A stretch of DNA of 39,334 nucleotides from a virus: positions 1-39,334 of IMG/VR virus record IMGVR_UViG_3300025132_000100, one strand, 5' to 3'. Of this stretch, positions 18,224 through 25,688 are shown piece by piece. The stretch's first letter is position 1; the number at the start of each line of letters is the position of its first letter. A program made the position numbers and the translations under genes. The notes under the pieces were generated by a model that made no database searches, was not told the origin of the DNA, and saw only the letters and a program-made list of their open reading frames with translations.

Positions 18224-18463
18224 TTATTTACATCTTGGGCATATTTCTCTTTTCTTTCCATAAGTAGGAAAGTCTTCATAGTAGTGATAAATATTTCTTT
18301 TTAATGAAATATTATTACCTTGTTTACTTAGATATTTATCTAGCTCCCAGCAGCAATCACATTGTTCACAATACTTTATATTTTCGTCAGTTCTTTTACC
18401 TTCTACTTTTGAGGCATCGTATCCTTTAGTAGTCGGCTCCCCAAACACCCAATCTTCTAGCAT
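18224..18463 (-). CDS. Zinc-finger-like protein of the CEQC...FPTY family, 79 aa
   Basis: Contains IKYCEQCDCCWELDKYLSKQ, then YYEDFPTYGKKREICPRCK at the C-terminus, giving two CxxC zinc pairs. It is a paralogue in pattern of 16987-17202. AGGAA precedes the start by 8 bases. It overlaps the end of the upstream gene by 38 bases, which is long but compatible with the dense early region. Function unknown. Confidence 0.6.
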   Translation of the reverse strand: MLEDWVFGEPTTKGYDASKVEGKRTDENIKYCEQCDCCWELDKYLSKQGNNISLKRNIYHYYEDFPTYGKKREICPRCK

Positions 18464-18626
18464 TCTGCAGTTCCTTATCCATTTTTTCTATTAATGTTCT
18501 AAGTTTTTTAACATCTTCATAACAATGGAATGCAACTATACTATCGGATATACTTATCATATCTTTCATTATAGTAATCTTTTTTGTCAGATTGTCTAAT
18601 GTTTCGTATATTTCATTAGCATTCAT
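18426..18626 (-). CDS. Small coiled-coil protein, 66 aa
   Basis: Helical with heptad-like spacing (LDNLTKKITIMKDMISISDS and KKLRTLIEKMDKELQNARRL). The start is preceded by the full leader AACGTAGGAGTTA, shared with several other early genes and the major capsid gene. It is the first gene after a strong hairpin terminator, so it probably opens a transcript. Function unknown. Confidence 0.6.
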   Translation of the reverse strand: MNANEIYETLDNLTKKITIMKDMISISDSIVAFHCYEDVKKLRTLIEKMDKELQNARRLGVWGADY

Positions 18627-18628
18627 TG

Positions 18629-18641
18629 TAACTCCTACGTT
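18629..18641 (-). promoter_or_regulatory. Leader element AACGTAGGAGTTA (copy G)
   Basis: Exact 13-base leader holding the ribosome site of the 66-residue protein. Same words occur before the genes starting at 23112, 25929, 27331 and 35660, and with one mismatch before 28090. Confidence 0.65.
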
Positions 18642-18654
18642 ATGATTATGCTTT

Positions 18655-18700
18655 AAAAGGGGAAGTGGTCAAGCCAGACCAATAATCTTCCCCTTTTTTT
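18655..18700. terminator. Strong bidirectional terminator hairpin
   Basis: Stem AAAAGGGGAAG (18655-18665) pairs perfectly with CTTCCCCTTTT (18687-18697), with an inner stem TGGTC/GACCA, followed by more T on the plus side. On the minus strand it separates the nuclease gene from the 66-residue gene. A second hairpin, TGTAGTGG/CCACTACA, lies at 18707-18738. The rest of the gap up to 18804 shows no gene. Confidence 0.65.
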
Positions 18701-18804
18701 AATTCTTGTAGTGGCCTAACGCCAACCAGACCACTACATTGTCATCCTCTTTCTTCTTCAAACCAACTTTTCCTATGGAAAATCCAATGTTCAGACAAAG
18801 AGGT

Positions 18805-19137
18805 TTATCCTGCTAACATTTTAAAAATGTTCAACAAGTCTTTATACCGTATTGTAACTAACGCTTCTTTACGGTCTTCTTTAAGAATTTGTCCAAATAC
18901 TTCATCGCATGGTTTTAAATAATCAGCTATAGCTTTACGACCTTTAACTTGAAATTTTAAAGGGTTTAACTTTTCCATGTTGTTACATTCTATAGTCATA
19001 TCTACTTCTTCATGCCAGCCTAGTGACCTGCCATCAGATCCCCAAGCACGTTTAGACTTAAAGCCATATTCTTTAGCTAGGTTTACACATTCTCTTTCGA
19101 TTCTGTTACCTTTTTGTTTTGGTGCTTTACCACTCAT
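18805..19137 (-). CDS. Holliday-junction-resolvase-like PDDEXK nuclease, 110 aa
   Basis: The order KQKGNRIERECVNLAKEYGF, then RAWGSDGRSLG, EEVDMTIEC and FQVKGRKA follows archaeal Hjc-type and phage PDDEXK resolvases: Glu14 in the first helix, Asp46 and Lys65 at the metal site. The usual Glu of ExK is Gln63 here (QVK), a known kind of variation but worth noting. It would cut branched recombination or replication intermediates, and is encoded near the primase-helicase and ERF genes. The start has AAAGGTAAAG upstream. It overlaps the previous gene by one base. Confidence 0.72.
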   Translation of the reverse strand: MSGKAPKQKGNRIERECVNLAKEYGFKSKRAWGSDGRSLGWHEEVDMTIECNNMEKLNPLKFQVKGRKAIADYLKPCDEVFGQILKEDRKEALVTIRYKDLLNIFKMLAG

Positions 19138-19367
19138 TATACTTTACCTTTAGATTTATTATTTATTTCTTTATCTATAAACTCTAGTTGCTCTTCTTCT
19201 GATGGTAATTCGCTAAAAGTAGGTAAGCCTAGTAGTTTCCATATTTCATCTAGGTAATGTTTACCATCACTTGACATTCGTTGTCTATCTACGTGTTCTA
19301 GGTCTGATAAATTCTGTATTAACTTTTTAGTTTTATCTGTTGCTATGTTTAGTGTTACTTTTTTCAT
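19137..19367 (-). CDS. Hypothetical protein, 76 aa
   Basis: The start at 19367 (MKKVTLNIATDKTKKLIQNL) is preferred because GGAG lies 8 bases before it; a longer in-frame start at 19391 lacks this. The N-terminus looks like a beta strand plus helix, and the C-terminus is acidic then basic. No family is recognised. One-base overlap with the nuclease gene suggests co-translation. Confidence 0.58.
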   Translation of the reverse strand: MKKVTLNIATDKTKKLIQNLSDLEHVDRQRMSSDGKHYLDEIWKLLGLPTFSELPSEEEQLEFIDKEINNKSKGKV

Positions 19368-19368
19368 A

Positions 19369-19617
19369 TTATTGCTCCGTATGGTTATCAAGACATGTAT
19401 TAGCTACATACATCCATTCTTTTTTATTTCTAGGAGTTACTTTTTCCTGTATATGATAACTAAAGGTAGTAATAGTGTCACCCTCTAGTGCATCTTCATA
19501 CAAAGCATTTTGTCTTTCATGTCTTTTGCCATGTTTTATTGCTCTTTCTTTATTAGAATAAATTTGGGAAAGAACTAAATGATGTTCGTCTTCCCATAGA
19601 GTTAATATGTATATCAT
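19369..19617 (-). CDS. Hypothetical protein, 82 aa
   Basis: Start MIYILTLWEDEHHLVLSQIY is supported by AGGTGG about 10 bases upstream; an in-frame ATG 12 bases earlier is less well placed. The pattern of a beta strand, then 'SNKERAIKHGKRH', resembles small phage proteins that report on activity of a helix-capped beta sheet, but no function is known. It overlaps the neighbour by one base. Confidence 0.55.
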   Translation of the reverse strand: MIYILTLWEDEHHLVLSQIYSNKERAIKHGKRHERQNALYEDALEGDTITTFSYHIQEKVTPRNKKEWMYVANTCLDNHTEQ

Positions 19618-19838
19618 TATAATACCCACCTATTTGATACGTTAAATCCAATGAATATTCTTAGAGGTAAGAACTCAATAGATATACCTACAGCTCCTTT
19701 CATGGATTCGTTAATTGAAAAAGATAATCCTAAAGCATTTAAGACTACTATTTTATATCCCTTCATAGGGTAGCCATCAATTTTTCTCAATTGGACTAAC
19801 TTCATTGATATTATGTCTAATATTCGTAGTGTTGTCAT
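19617..19838 (-). CDS. Hypothetical protein with hydrophobic segments, 73 aa
   Basis: AGGAAGAAG lies before ATG at 19838, which overlaps the upstream gene by 62 bases; a later Met (MKLVQLRKIDGYPM) would lessen the overlap but has no ribosome site. Residues about 28-70 are hydrophobic (YKIVVLNALGLSFS and VGISIEFLPLRIFIGF), possibly membrane-associated. Function unknown and start uncertain. Confidence 0.45.
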   Translation of the reverse strand: MTTLRILDIISMKLVQLRKIDGYPMKGYKIVVLNALGLSFSINESMKGAVGISIEFLPLRIFIGFNVSNRWVL

Positions 19839-19971
19839 AAACTTCTTCCTGTTTTTTAAAAATCATAGTTGTGGTTTCTTCTATATCATGGTCATGAACA
19901 AGTACATATGTACCATGACCCTCTATTTTTTGTATTTCATTATTTTTAATATGTATTTCTACTACTGGCAT
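19777..19971 (-). CDS. Hypothetical protein, 64 aa
   Basis: Start at 19971 (MPVVEIHIKNNEIQKIEGHG) has AGGAG 6-7 bases upstream; the longer frame to 20007 would run through a terminator hairpin. The N-terminal half is beta-like and the protein contains HDHDIEETTTM, which may bind metal. It is the first gene after the primase-helicase terminator. Confidence 0.58.
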   Translation of the reverse strand: MPVVEIHIKNNEIQKIEGHGTYVLVHDHDIEETTTMIFKKQEEVYDNTTNIRHNINEVSPIEKN

Positions 19972-19995
19972 GTGAACTCCTATTTGTTTTGTACC

Positions 19996-20025
19996 AAAAG
20001 GGCACAAATAAAGGAATCTGTGCCC
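19996..20025 (-). terminator. Intrinsic terminator after the primase-helicase gene
   Basis: On the minus strand GGGCACA (20025-20019) pairs with TGTGCCC (20006-20000) and is followed by TTTT. It lies 7 bases beyond the primase-helicase stop. The loop contains GATTCCTTTATT, similar to the repeated early element. Confidence 0.7.
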
Positions 20026-20031
20026 TCATGA

Positions 20032-21873
20032 TTAACTTCGTTTAGTAAATGTGAACGTTTCATAGTCAAATTGTAATGCTATTTCAAACATTGACTCATC
20101 TCTAGCTTTTAAAGACGTTACTGTTCTTAGTTTAGACTTTGGATTACGTATAATATCAGGATTTTCAAAAGCTAAGTACTGGTCTGATTTTTGTTCTATA
20201 GCTGAGTTACCTTTACCGCTATGCACATCTAATTTCTGTCCTTCACTCAATCTTGTTGATGAGTATTTAGAAATATGATGTATTGCAATTACTATTACAT
20301 CTAAATCCATTGCCATATCTTTTAAAGCATTAGCTATGGTTTCTTGCCTAACAAGGTCATCGTTTCTTACATACTTTGCAGGTATTCTATCAATGGTGTC
20401 TACAACAACTATTTTAGCTTTACTGTCTTCTACATAATTTGGTAAATCTTGTATATCAGGTGATTTACAAGTCAATTGTATGTGGTCAACAGATTTTTCT
20501 GCCTCAAGCATTAACTCTGTGTCTTTATTCTTAAATGCTAAAGCTATTTCTTGTTTAGTCATATTAAGACCAGCTTGTACAAAACGTCTTTCAATAGTTT
20601 CTTCATCAACTTCTAAAGACATAAATAAACATTTTAGTGATGGTATCCTCATTATGAGATACTGCACAAATGCTGTTTTACCTAGTCCTGTATCACCAAT
20701 TAAAGTGATAAGTTGACCTGTTGTGAAATAATGTGATTTATTCATGAATGTAAATACATTTTTCAAATCAAAAGAACGTTCTTCCCAGTCTATTTGATAA
20801 TACTCTGCTAGATTTTCTATCATGCTTTTAGCATTTAAAATATCAGCAGTATCATCAAGGTCTTTATACTTGTATTTAAAACACTTGCTATCGCAGTAGG
20901 GTACAAGGGTAGGATGATTACAACCGTGATTGTATTCTCTTCTCATTTGGTCTACTACAATACGATTTACTTCTTCCATTGGTAATGGATTATCCATTTG
21001 TTCCATATAAGCTCGTGCATTGTGTAAACATTGCTGCTTACCATAGCCTAACTTTTTATTCCATATAGCTACCAATGCTTGTAAGTGTAAATGACGTTTC
21101 TTTTCAACATATCCAGCATTGTAGATATGTTGTGCACAAGTAATTATTCTTGTTGTAGATGCATTAGTGTCTTCAAATACTTTTCGTACTTCATTAGTAT
21201 TTTTTCTACTAACATCCATTGGCTCAAGACCAATGATCATTTCTTGATTTATTTTGGTTGGGTATTTGTTTTCAGGGTCTTTAGAATACTCTAGTATAGA
21301 ATCGTAATCCATCGTGTCTAAATATTCTAACGGAATAGGCACTTTGTATGTTTTTGATTTACTATTGTAACTATATCCTGCTCTTATCAACCTTCTAGAA
21401 TCGTAAATATGATCAATTGCTGTTCCAAAATCACGTTGCATTGTACTACGAACTTGATAAGCTAAATCTTTACTAAGCTTATCTTTAAATCCGTAAACGT
21501 TTGCTAAATGTATGTGAAATCCAGTACCAGAAAACCATAGATTAAAATGATTTTCTTGAATTCCCATTTCCTGCATGATAGCAATAACATCCTTAACGTT
21601 ATTAATAGTCATTGTACCTGCAGTTATTTTATCTGGTGATTTTGCATGGTCTATGTCGATGACAAGCTTGTCCACAGATTGCATACCATTAAATCCAACA
21701 ACGGTGTTGTTTTCTTTTAAATAAGGTATGATAGTTTCATCATAGAGATACATACTTCTATATATCTCTTTTCCTAAATTATCATTTACAGTCTGTGAAA
21801 AAGCATTGACATCCATTACCTGATTACGATTGAATACATTTCCTATTGCATATTCTATGTACCATGTTTCCAT
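20032..21873 (-). CDS. AEP primase fused to DnaB/RecA-like helicase, 613 aa
   Basis: Residues 1-190 look like an archaeo-eukaryotic primase domain: D73-x-D75 in LVIDIDH and S115-G-T-G-F-H-I-H for metal and nucleotide binding. Residues about 375-600 form a RecA-fold ATPase: Walker A GDTGLGKT (Lys399) and Walker B VVVDTID (Asp492), followed by an IAIHHIS motif like DnaB. A Cys/His-containing middle (CQ..., CDSKCFKYK) may be a zinc module. It would unwind and prime the phage DNA; no DNA polymerase is seen in the window, so the host enzyme is probably used. AAGGAA precedes the start. Confidence 0.87.
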   Translation of the reverse strand: METWYIEYAIGNVFNRNQVMDVNAFSQTVNDNLGKEIYRSMYLYDETIIPYLKENNTVVGFNGMQSVDKLVIDIDHAKSPDKITAGTMTINNVKDVIAIMQEMGIQENHFNLWFSGTGFHIHLANVYGFKDKLSKDLAYQVRSTMQRDFGTAIDHIYDSRRLIRAGYSYNSKSKTYKVPIPLEYLDTMDYDSILEYSKDPENKYPTKINQEMIIGLEPMDVSRKNTNEVRKVFEDTNASTTRIITCAQHIYNAGYVEKKRHLHLQALVAIWNKKLGYGKQQCLHNARAYMEQMDNPLPMEEVNRIVVDQMRREYNHGCNHPTLVPYCDSKCFKYKYKDLDDTADILNAKSMIENLAEYYQIDWEERSFDLKNVFTFMNKSHYFTTGQLITLIGDTGLGKTAFVQYLIMRIPSLKCLFMSLEVDEETIERRFVQAGLNMTKQEIALAFKNKDTELMLEAEKSVDHIQLTCKSPDIQDLPNYVEDSKAKIVVVDTIDRIPAKYVRNDDLVRQETIANALKDMAMDLDVIVIAIHHISKYSSTRLSEGQKLDVHSGKGNSAIEQKSDQYLAFENPDIIRNPKSKLRTVTSLKARDESMFEIALQFDYETFTFTKRS

Positions 21874-21886
21874 CGTATTCCTTTTT

Positions 21887-22429
21887 TTAGAGATCTACGT
21901 CTGCTAGTTGTAGTTCAGGTTTCTTTGTGTATTCTTTATTTGTAGTAGTAGAATTGTTATCAGAATCGTTATAATTCTTTATAAATCCTTTTTCTACAGA
22001 ATCCATTACCATTTTCTTTAGTGTACCACTAGGTGCACCTGCAGATGTTACTCTGTCAAAGTTATTCCAATATGGACTACCAGAATCTTTGAGTTTATTA
22101 GTAGGGTAGGAGCACATTGTTATTTGTCTACCAACAACATCTCTTAACCATTCATCTGGGATAGAATAGTCTGGTGATACTAGAAGATTCTTTTTAGTTA
22201 ATGCAGATTCAAAGAATTCTGCTATCTTAAAAGCACTTCCCCAAGCTTTTCTATCTTCAAGAGGCAGTTCTTTCTTAAAACTACCAAAGATTGTTAATTG
22301 ATCTTCCCAATCATGTCTTACTTGTGCAGTAAGAAAGATATCTGGAACATATTTCATCCAATCTTGTTTTACTTCGTATTGTACATCAACAGATAATATT
22401 GTTGCTGTTCTTTCCATTCCGCCTGCCAT
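21887..22429 (-). CDS. Putative single-stranded-DNA-binding protein, 180 aa
   Basis: Lies between the ERF gene (4-base overlap region ATGA) and the primase-helicase. The middle is beta-rich (VPDIFLTAQVRHDWEDQLTI), and the C-terminus is a polar linker ending in an acidic hydrophobic tail (LQLADVDL), the layout of phage and bacterial SSBs. No signature proves the fold. SSB is an inference from tail and neighbours; another recombination accessory is possible. Confidence 0.45.
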   Translation of the reverse strand: MAGGMERTATILSVDVQYEVKQDWMKYVPDIFLTAQVRHDWEDQLTIFGSFKKELPLEDRKAWGSAFKIAEFFESALTKKNLLVSPDYSIPDEWLRDVVGRQITMCSYPTNKLKDSGSPYWNNFDRVTSAGAPSGTLKKMVMDSVEKGFIKNYNDSDNNSTTTNKEYTKKPELQLADVDL

Positions 22430-23112
22430 TATGCAGCCTCCTTTTTATTTTCTTGTTCTTCTTTAAACCCTATTTCAAGGTCTTTTAACTTTATGTATTT
22501 TTCCATTACTTTATCCTCGGTACGTTCCTCACTTAAACCTTCAGCAATTAATTCACGTAACCATTGTTCAACTCCTGCTTCAATAGTTAAACCTTTTTTA
22601 GTTTTAGCACCTTTGAAGTGTACTGAGTTTGACAATCTTTTTAGCTTAACCATGCTATCTGTTCTGACTATTACTTCGCCTTTTGTATTAGCTCTTAATT
22701 GACTAAGATGGTCACGATTATCCATACTATCAGCATCTGCTGTATCGTCTATTGCAAATAAACCATTACATGCATATTTACGAGCATAAGAAGAAGCAGC
22801 TCCAGTTATTTGACTGTCGTCCATACCTTTTTTAGTTACAGATTCTCTTGCCCACCCATAAGCTGCTATTTCATTTCCTTCATGGTCTGCAAATACAGCA
22901 GTAGCTTTTATATAATTACTACCGCCTACTTCCACCATTTCATCTGTTACTACTAGTGTACAACTAGTTTCAGCTAAATATGGTTTTACAGCTTCAAAGA
23001 TGTCTGCTAGGTTTCTGTAATTATAATTACCAAAGTTATTCTTGTGGCCTTTTTCTACTTTCATAGAGGTTTGCACAATATTCAACTTTTCGTGAATGTT
23101 TAGTTCTTTCAT
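22429..23112 (-). CDS. erf: ERF-family single-strand annealing protein, 227 aa
   Basis: Residues about 1-135 match the ERF pattern: a start helix, KNNFGNYNYRNLADIFEAVK, LVVTDEMV, ATAVFADHEGNEIAAYGWAR, and the signature DSQITGAASSYARKYACNGL followed by DDTADAD. ERF proteins form rings that anneal complementary strands in recombination-dependent replication. The C-terminal helix region is charged. Its leader is AACGTAGGAGTTA and element A lies further upstream, so it probably starts a transcript including the SSB-like protein and primase. Confidence 0.88.
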   Translation of the reverse strand: MKELNIHEKLNIVQTSMKVEKGHKNNFGNYNYRNLADIFEAVKPYLAETSCTLVVTDEMVEVGGSNYIKATAVFADHEGNEIAAYGWARESVTKKGMDDSQITGAASSYARKYACNGLFAIDDTADADSMDNRDHLSQLRANTKGEVIVRTDSMVKLKRLSNSVHFKGAKTKKGLTIEAGVEQWLRELIAEGLSEERTEDKVMEKYIKLKDLEIGFKEEQENKKEAA

Positions 23113-23118
23113 GTATCT

Positions 23119-23162
23119 TAACTCCTACGTTATTATTATTTAATCTTTAATAAAGGAAACGG
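23119..23162 (-). promoter_or_regulatory. Early element A plus leader
   Basis: Leader AACGTAGGAGTTA occupies 23119-23131 and the 18-base element 23145-23162 (minus: CCGTTTCCTTTATTAAAG). It matches copy B at 14 of 18 positions. It lies about 32 bases upstream of the ERF start. Confidence 0.5.
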
Positions 23163-23276
23163 TGCCAATCAAAACAGCTCAGATGCGGAGGAGGACTGTT
23201 TTTTATATTGTAGTTGTGAATTGACACCATTGTCCTTTAGGTCTTTAGGGATATCCGGCTTTGTAAAGTTTCCTTT
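23152..23276. ncRNA. Structured intergenic segment with terminator-like hairpin
   Basis: AAAGGAAAC (23152-23160) can pair with GTTTCCTTT (23268-23276) over 108 bases, enclosing GGTG/CACC and a terminator-like hairpin AAAACAG/CTGTTTT at 23171-23202 followed by T on both strands. This gap separates the DUF932 gene from the ERF gene. It could be a terminator plus leader or a separate small RNA; the strand is undecided. Confidence 0.4.
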
Positions 23277-23319
23277 GCACACAGACGGTTTTATTTCTGT
23301 TGGCTTTAATCCCCATTAT

Positions 23320-24048
23320 TTAACTGATACCAAACTCGTTTAACGTTCTATCGTGTAAATCAATATGACGTTCTAGTATTTTGTTTGGTGGCGTACTCTT
23401 TAAAGATTCTGTACATGCATTATATAATGACCATACAGATTTATCCATAAATTCAGCATAAGGTGGATTATTCCAATGACGTATAGCATCACTAGCTTGT
23501 CTAGCACCTAATGTTTTATATCCAAATGCACGACCAATAAAGCTAAAAGCATCATCAGTAGTTATTTCGATATCTTTCATGCTATCTGCATCTTTTACAA
23601 TGTTTGAGAACTTGTCTTTACTTTTATAAAGAACACTTACTAGTTTGTCTTGTAAATCATCAAAGACGTTCTTAGTATGTTTTCTCATGTAGGTGACTTC
23701 ACCTGTAAATGACATATTATCACAAACAAATACAGTACTACCTGCACAAAAGCCATTTGACATGCTCTTGTCGTGACTGCTACGAATACCTATAGCTTGA
23801 CCCATTTCATCGTTGTTTGGGTCTTTGTATTGCAGTAGTCCAAAGAATCGTTGTTCATTTTTACTTACTGCTAATTTTTGATCTACGAACTCTAGATTCA
23901 ATAGATCGTCACAGATACGTCTTGTATTCATCAGTAAGTCTGTAAAAGCTACTGGTTCGTATGTATCTGTTCTTTCTGGTAGTGGTATAGCTGCTAGTTC
24001 AGCAACGTTTACTTGTTTACCACCACAATGTATCATAAATGTGCTCAT
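23320..24048 (-). CDS. DUF932-like protein, 242 aa
   Basis: Begins MIHCGGKQVNVAELAAIPLP ERT, with the H-C-G-(G/A) and later T-x-T-(W/Y)-x-P start typical of the phage/plasmid DUF932 family, and continues with the family's SSHDKS...G.TVFVCDNMSF core (about residues 85-105). The function of DUF932 is not established; it is often found beside recombination and replication genes, as here. AGGGG precedes the start, which overlaps the upstream stop by ATGA. Confidence 0.72.
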   Translation of the reverse strand: MSTFMIHCGGKQVNVAELAAIPLPERTDTYEPVAFTDLLMNTRRICDDLLNLEFVDQKLAVSKNEQRFFGLLQYKDPNNDEMGQAIGIRSSHDKSMSNGFCAGSTVFVCDNMSFTGEVTYMRKHTKNVFDDLQDKLVSVLYKSKDKFSNIVKDADSMKDIEITTDDAFSFIGRAFGYKTLGARQASDAIRHWNNPPYAEFMDKSVWSLYNACTESLKSTPPNKILERHIDLHDRTLNEFGIS

Positions 24049-24320
24049 ACTAATTCCCCTTGTTGTTCTAACATTATTTTTGTGTGACTATCTTCTAATT
24101 CATCACACAAATACACGTAAGCTTCTCCCCAATGAAATCTCTCAACTTTGTGAGCCTCATTAGGAGATACAAAATACCTGTTAGGGTATAATCTATTGCC
24201 GTGTCTATCTTTTTGAAGTATTTCTACAAATGCACCATTAGGCGGTACTCTACTTGTTTTGACACTAATACTTCGTTGTCCAAACTGTGCCCAGTTCACT
24301 TTATTGATCTTGATACTCAT
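24045..24320 (-). CDS. Hypothetical protein, 91 aa
   Basis: Basic, beta-rich N-terminus (MSIKINKVNWAQFGQRSISV) with PPNGAFVEILQKDRHGNRLY and a C-terminal acidic helix. Coupled by ATGA overlaps to both the gene before and the gene after. No family is recognised. Confidence 0.58.
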   Translation of the reverse strand: MSIKINKVNWAQFGQRSISVKTSRVPPNGAFVEILQKDRHGNRLYPNRYFVSPNEAHKVERFHWGEAYVYLCDELEDSHTKIMLEQQGELV

Positions 24321-24505
24321 TTTTTCTCCAGTTGTGTTTTCATGTTGTTTAAAGCATTACAAATAACATTAGCATGTTTTATAACTGTAGCTACAGTTTC
24401 ATTTGATGTACCTGAATAGCATTCTCCTATGAAATAACTATGTTTTTCATTTTCTACGTATACTTCACAGCCTTGTTTTCGTGTATTTACAGTAAACATA
24501 TTCAT
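24317..24505 (-). CDS. Hypothetical protein, 62 aa
   Basis: Short mixed protein (MNMFTVNTRKQGCEVYVENE) with a helical C-terminus (TVIKHANVICNALNNMKTQL). The start shares one base with the upstream stop. No family is recognised. Confidence 0.56.
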   Translation of the reverse strand: MNMFTVNTRKQGCEVYVENEKHSYFIGECYSGTSNETVATVIKHANVICNALNNMKTQLEKK

Positions 24506-24693
24506 TATGTCCTTCCTAATGCTATATGAAATAGCTGTGGAGTTAATGTTTTGTACGTGCCTAAACCGTTCTTTGACCTCTTAGCCAGTTTTTTTACATG
24601 AAGGTATAGTTCTTCTTGTATTAAGTCTATAGTGCCTTTAGCAAGTCTTAGATCTTCTTGCTTAAATAGTTTTTTTATTTCTTTTTGTGTCAT
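24505..24693 (-). CDS. Hypothetical helical protein, 62 aa
   Basis: Mostly helical and basic (EIKKLFKQEDLRLAKGTIDL), ending PQLFHIALGRT. It starts one base after the stop of the 58-residue gene. No family is recognised. Confidence 0.56.
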   Translation of the reverse strand: MTQKEIKKLFKQEDLRLAKGTIDLIQEELYLHVKKLAKRSKNGLGTYKTLTPQLFHIALGRT

Positions 24694-24694
24694 G

Positions 24695-24871
24695 TTATTC
24701 CCCTTTAAACATTTCTAGCACCTTTTCATACGTATCTATCATTTTTAAGAAATAACTATTCAATCCTTCGTCATCTCTATATTTTTTCAATGCTGCTATT
24801 GTCATTAATACTTCTTGTTTATTGTCAAATGCTATAGCAGGTCGTTTATCTGGTGCTGTTGCTGTTTTCAT
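24695..24871 (-). CDS. Small helical protein, 58 aa
   Basis: Begins MKTATAPDKRPAIAFDNKQE and ends with a charged helix (MIDTYEKVLEMFKGE). AGGAA precedes the start by 7 bases. It is the first gene after the candidate structured RNA 24890-25005, which would lie in its 5' leader. The end is next to the following ATG. Function unknown. Confidence 0.6.
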   Translation of the reverse strand: MKTATAPDKRPAIAFDNKQEVLMTIAALKKYRDDEGLNSYFLKMIDTYEKVLEMFKGE

Positions 24872-24889
24872 TATATTCCTTTATGTTTA

Positions 24890-25005
24890 GTGATTACCAG
24901 AGTCGCTTTGTTTTGTCTTTGTCGCATGCTATCCACGCAGACCCTCGGTGTGTTCCGAGACAACTATCGGGTTCTAGACCGTTTGTTGTTGACTCTGGTT
25001 TTCAC
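24890..25005 (-). ncRNA. Candidate multibranched structured RNA
   Basis: The gap between two minus genes folds as a closed multi-arm structure. Closing stem ACCAGAGTC (24896-24904) with GACTCTGGT (24991-24999), extended across a two-base internal loop by GTGA (24890-24893) with TCAC (25002-25005). Inside are ACAAC/GTTGT (24960-24964/24985-24989), CTCGG/CCGAG (24944-24948/24955-24959), and GCATG/CACGC extended by GTC/GAC (24921-24942). One pair in the last hairpin is G-U only if the minus strand is the RNA. GC exceeds that of the flanking genes. A leader element of the 58-residue gene or an independent RNA. Confidence 0.62.
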
Positions 25006-25031
25006 TTTTCTTTACTAACCAATAAATGGAG

Positions 25032-25295
25032 TTAATCCATTTCTGTTACTATCAACTGAGATATACCTAGTTTGCTTGAAGCGTTCATGATACTTTGTAT
25101 TTTTTTAGTACTACAATTATCAAGCGTTCTTATGGTCGCACCATCAACGATTATTTCGACCTTATATCGTCTTCTGTCCAACACTACATCTGATGCTTTA
25201 TTAGCCATTTTAGATGTGATGTTAAGAATGCCATTAGCTGTCATTGTTAGGTATCCCAATATTCGAGTAAATTTTAATGCTGAAGCTGTATTCAT
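25032..25295 (-). CDS. Hypothetical protein, 87 aa
   Basis: Contains a possible hydrophobic first helix (ALKFTRILGYLTMTANGILN) and then a charged beta/alpha part (RRRYKVEIIVDGATIRTLDN and SIMNASSKLGISQLIVTEMD). GGAG precedes the start, which overlaps the upstream stop by 4 bases. No family is recognised. Confidence 0.57.
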   Translation of the reverse strand: MNTASALKFTRILGYLTMTANGILNITSKMANKASDVVLDRRRYKVEIIVDGATIRTLDNCSTKKIQSIMNASSKLGISQLIVTEMD

Positions 25296-25489
25296 AATTC
25301 ACGCTCCTTTTTTATTAACCAGCTATCTTTTAGTTTTTCTATCATACTATCTGATAGTTGGTGATTGTCTTGCAAGTGAGATAATTCTTCAACTAGCATA
25401 TCATCAAGTATTGGAAATACTATTTCTACCATTTCATCAAAGAATGCATCATTATTTATTTCTTCAATATTATCAATTAGTAAAGGCAT
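25292..25489 (-). CDS. Hypothetical acidic protein, 65 aa
   Basis: Start MPLLIDNIEEINNDAFFDEM has GGAGG 7 bases upstream, so it is preferred over an in-frame ATG 30 bases earlier. The protein is acidic and helical throughout. No family is recognised. Confidence 0.57.
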   Translation of the reverse strand: MPLLIDNIEEINNDAFFDEMVEIVFPILDDMLVEELSHLQDNHQLSDSMIEKLKDSWLIKKEREL

Positions 25490-25688
25490 GTATTTCCTCC
25501 TTTGTATGCAAGTTTTCATGAACTTTATTTAATCTCATAGCAACATCGTGTAATAGCATTAATGATGTTTTATTAGAATTATAATCTGATTCTTTAAGAT
25601 TAATTTCTACATCGTCAATTATCATCATAACTTGTTCTAGTTCTGATTTTAATTGTTTGTTAGTGAGGTCTTTATTTAGTATTTCCAT
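25473..25688 (-). CDS. Hypothetical coiled-coil-like protein, 71 aa
   Basis: Helical, with KQLKSELEQVMMIIDDVEIN in the middle and LHDVAMRLNKVHENLHTKEE at the end. GAGAGG lies 5 bases before the start. It overlaps both neighbours by about 17 bases, as elsewhere in this block. Function unknown. Confidence 0.57.
   Translation of the reverse strand: MEILNKDLTNKQLKSELEQVMMIIDDVEINLKESDYNSNKTSLMLLHDVAMRLNKVHENLHTKEEIHAFTN

Noticed and set aside
18001-18279. 92-codon minus-strand frame
   Set aside because: It overlaps the zinc-protein gene by 56 bases and passes through paired stems and a GC-rich segment; its protein sequence has no clear pattern and the ATG has no good ribosome site. The region is better read as structured RNA.
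25072-25521. 149-codon plus-strand frame opposite several small minus genes
   Set aside because: The minus genes have ribosome sites and overlapping starts; this frame is hydrophobic through complementarity and has no leader.
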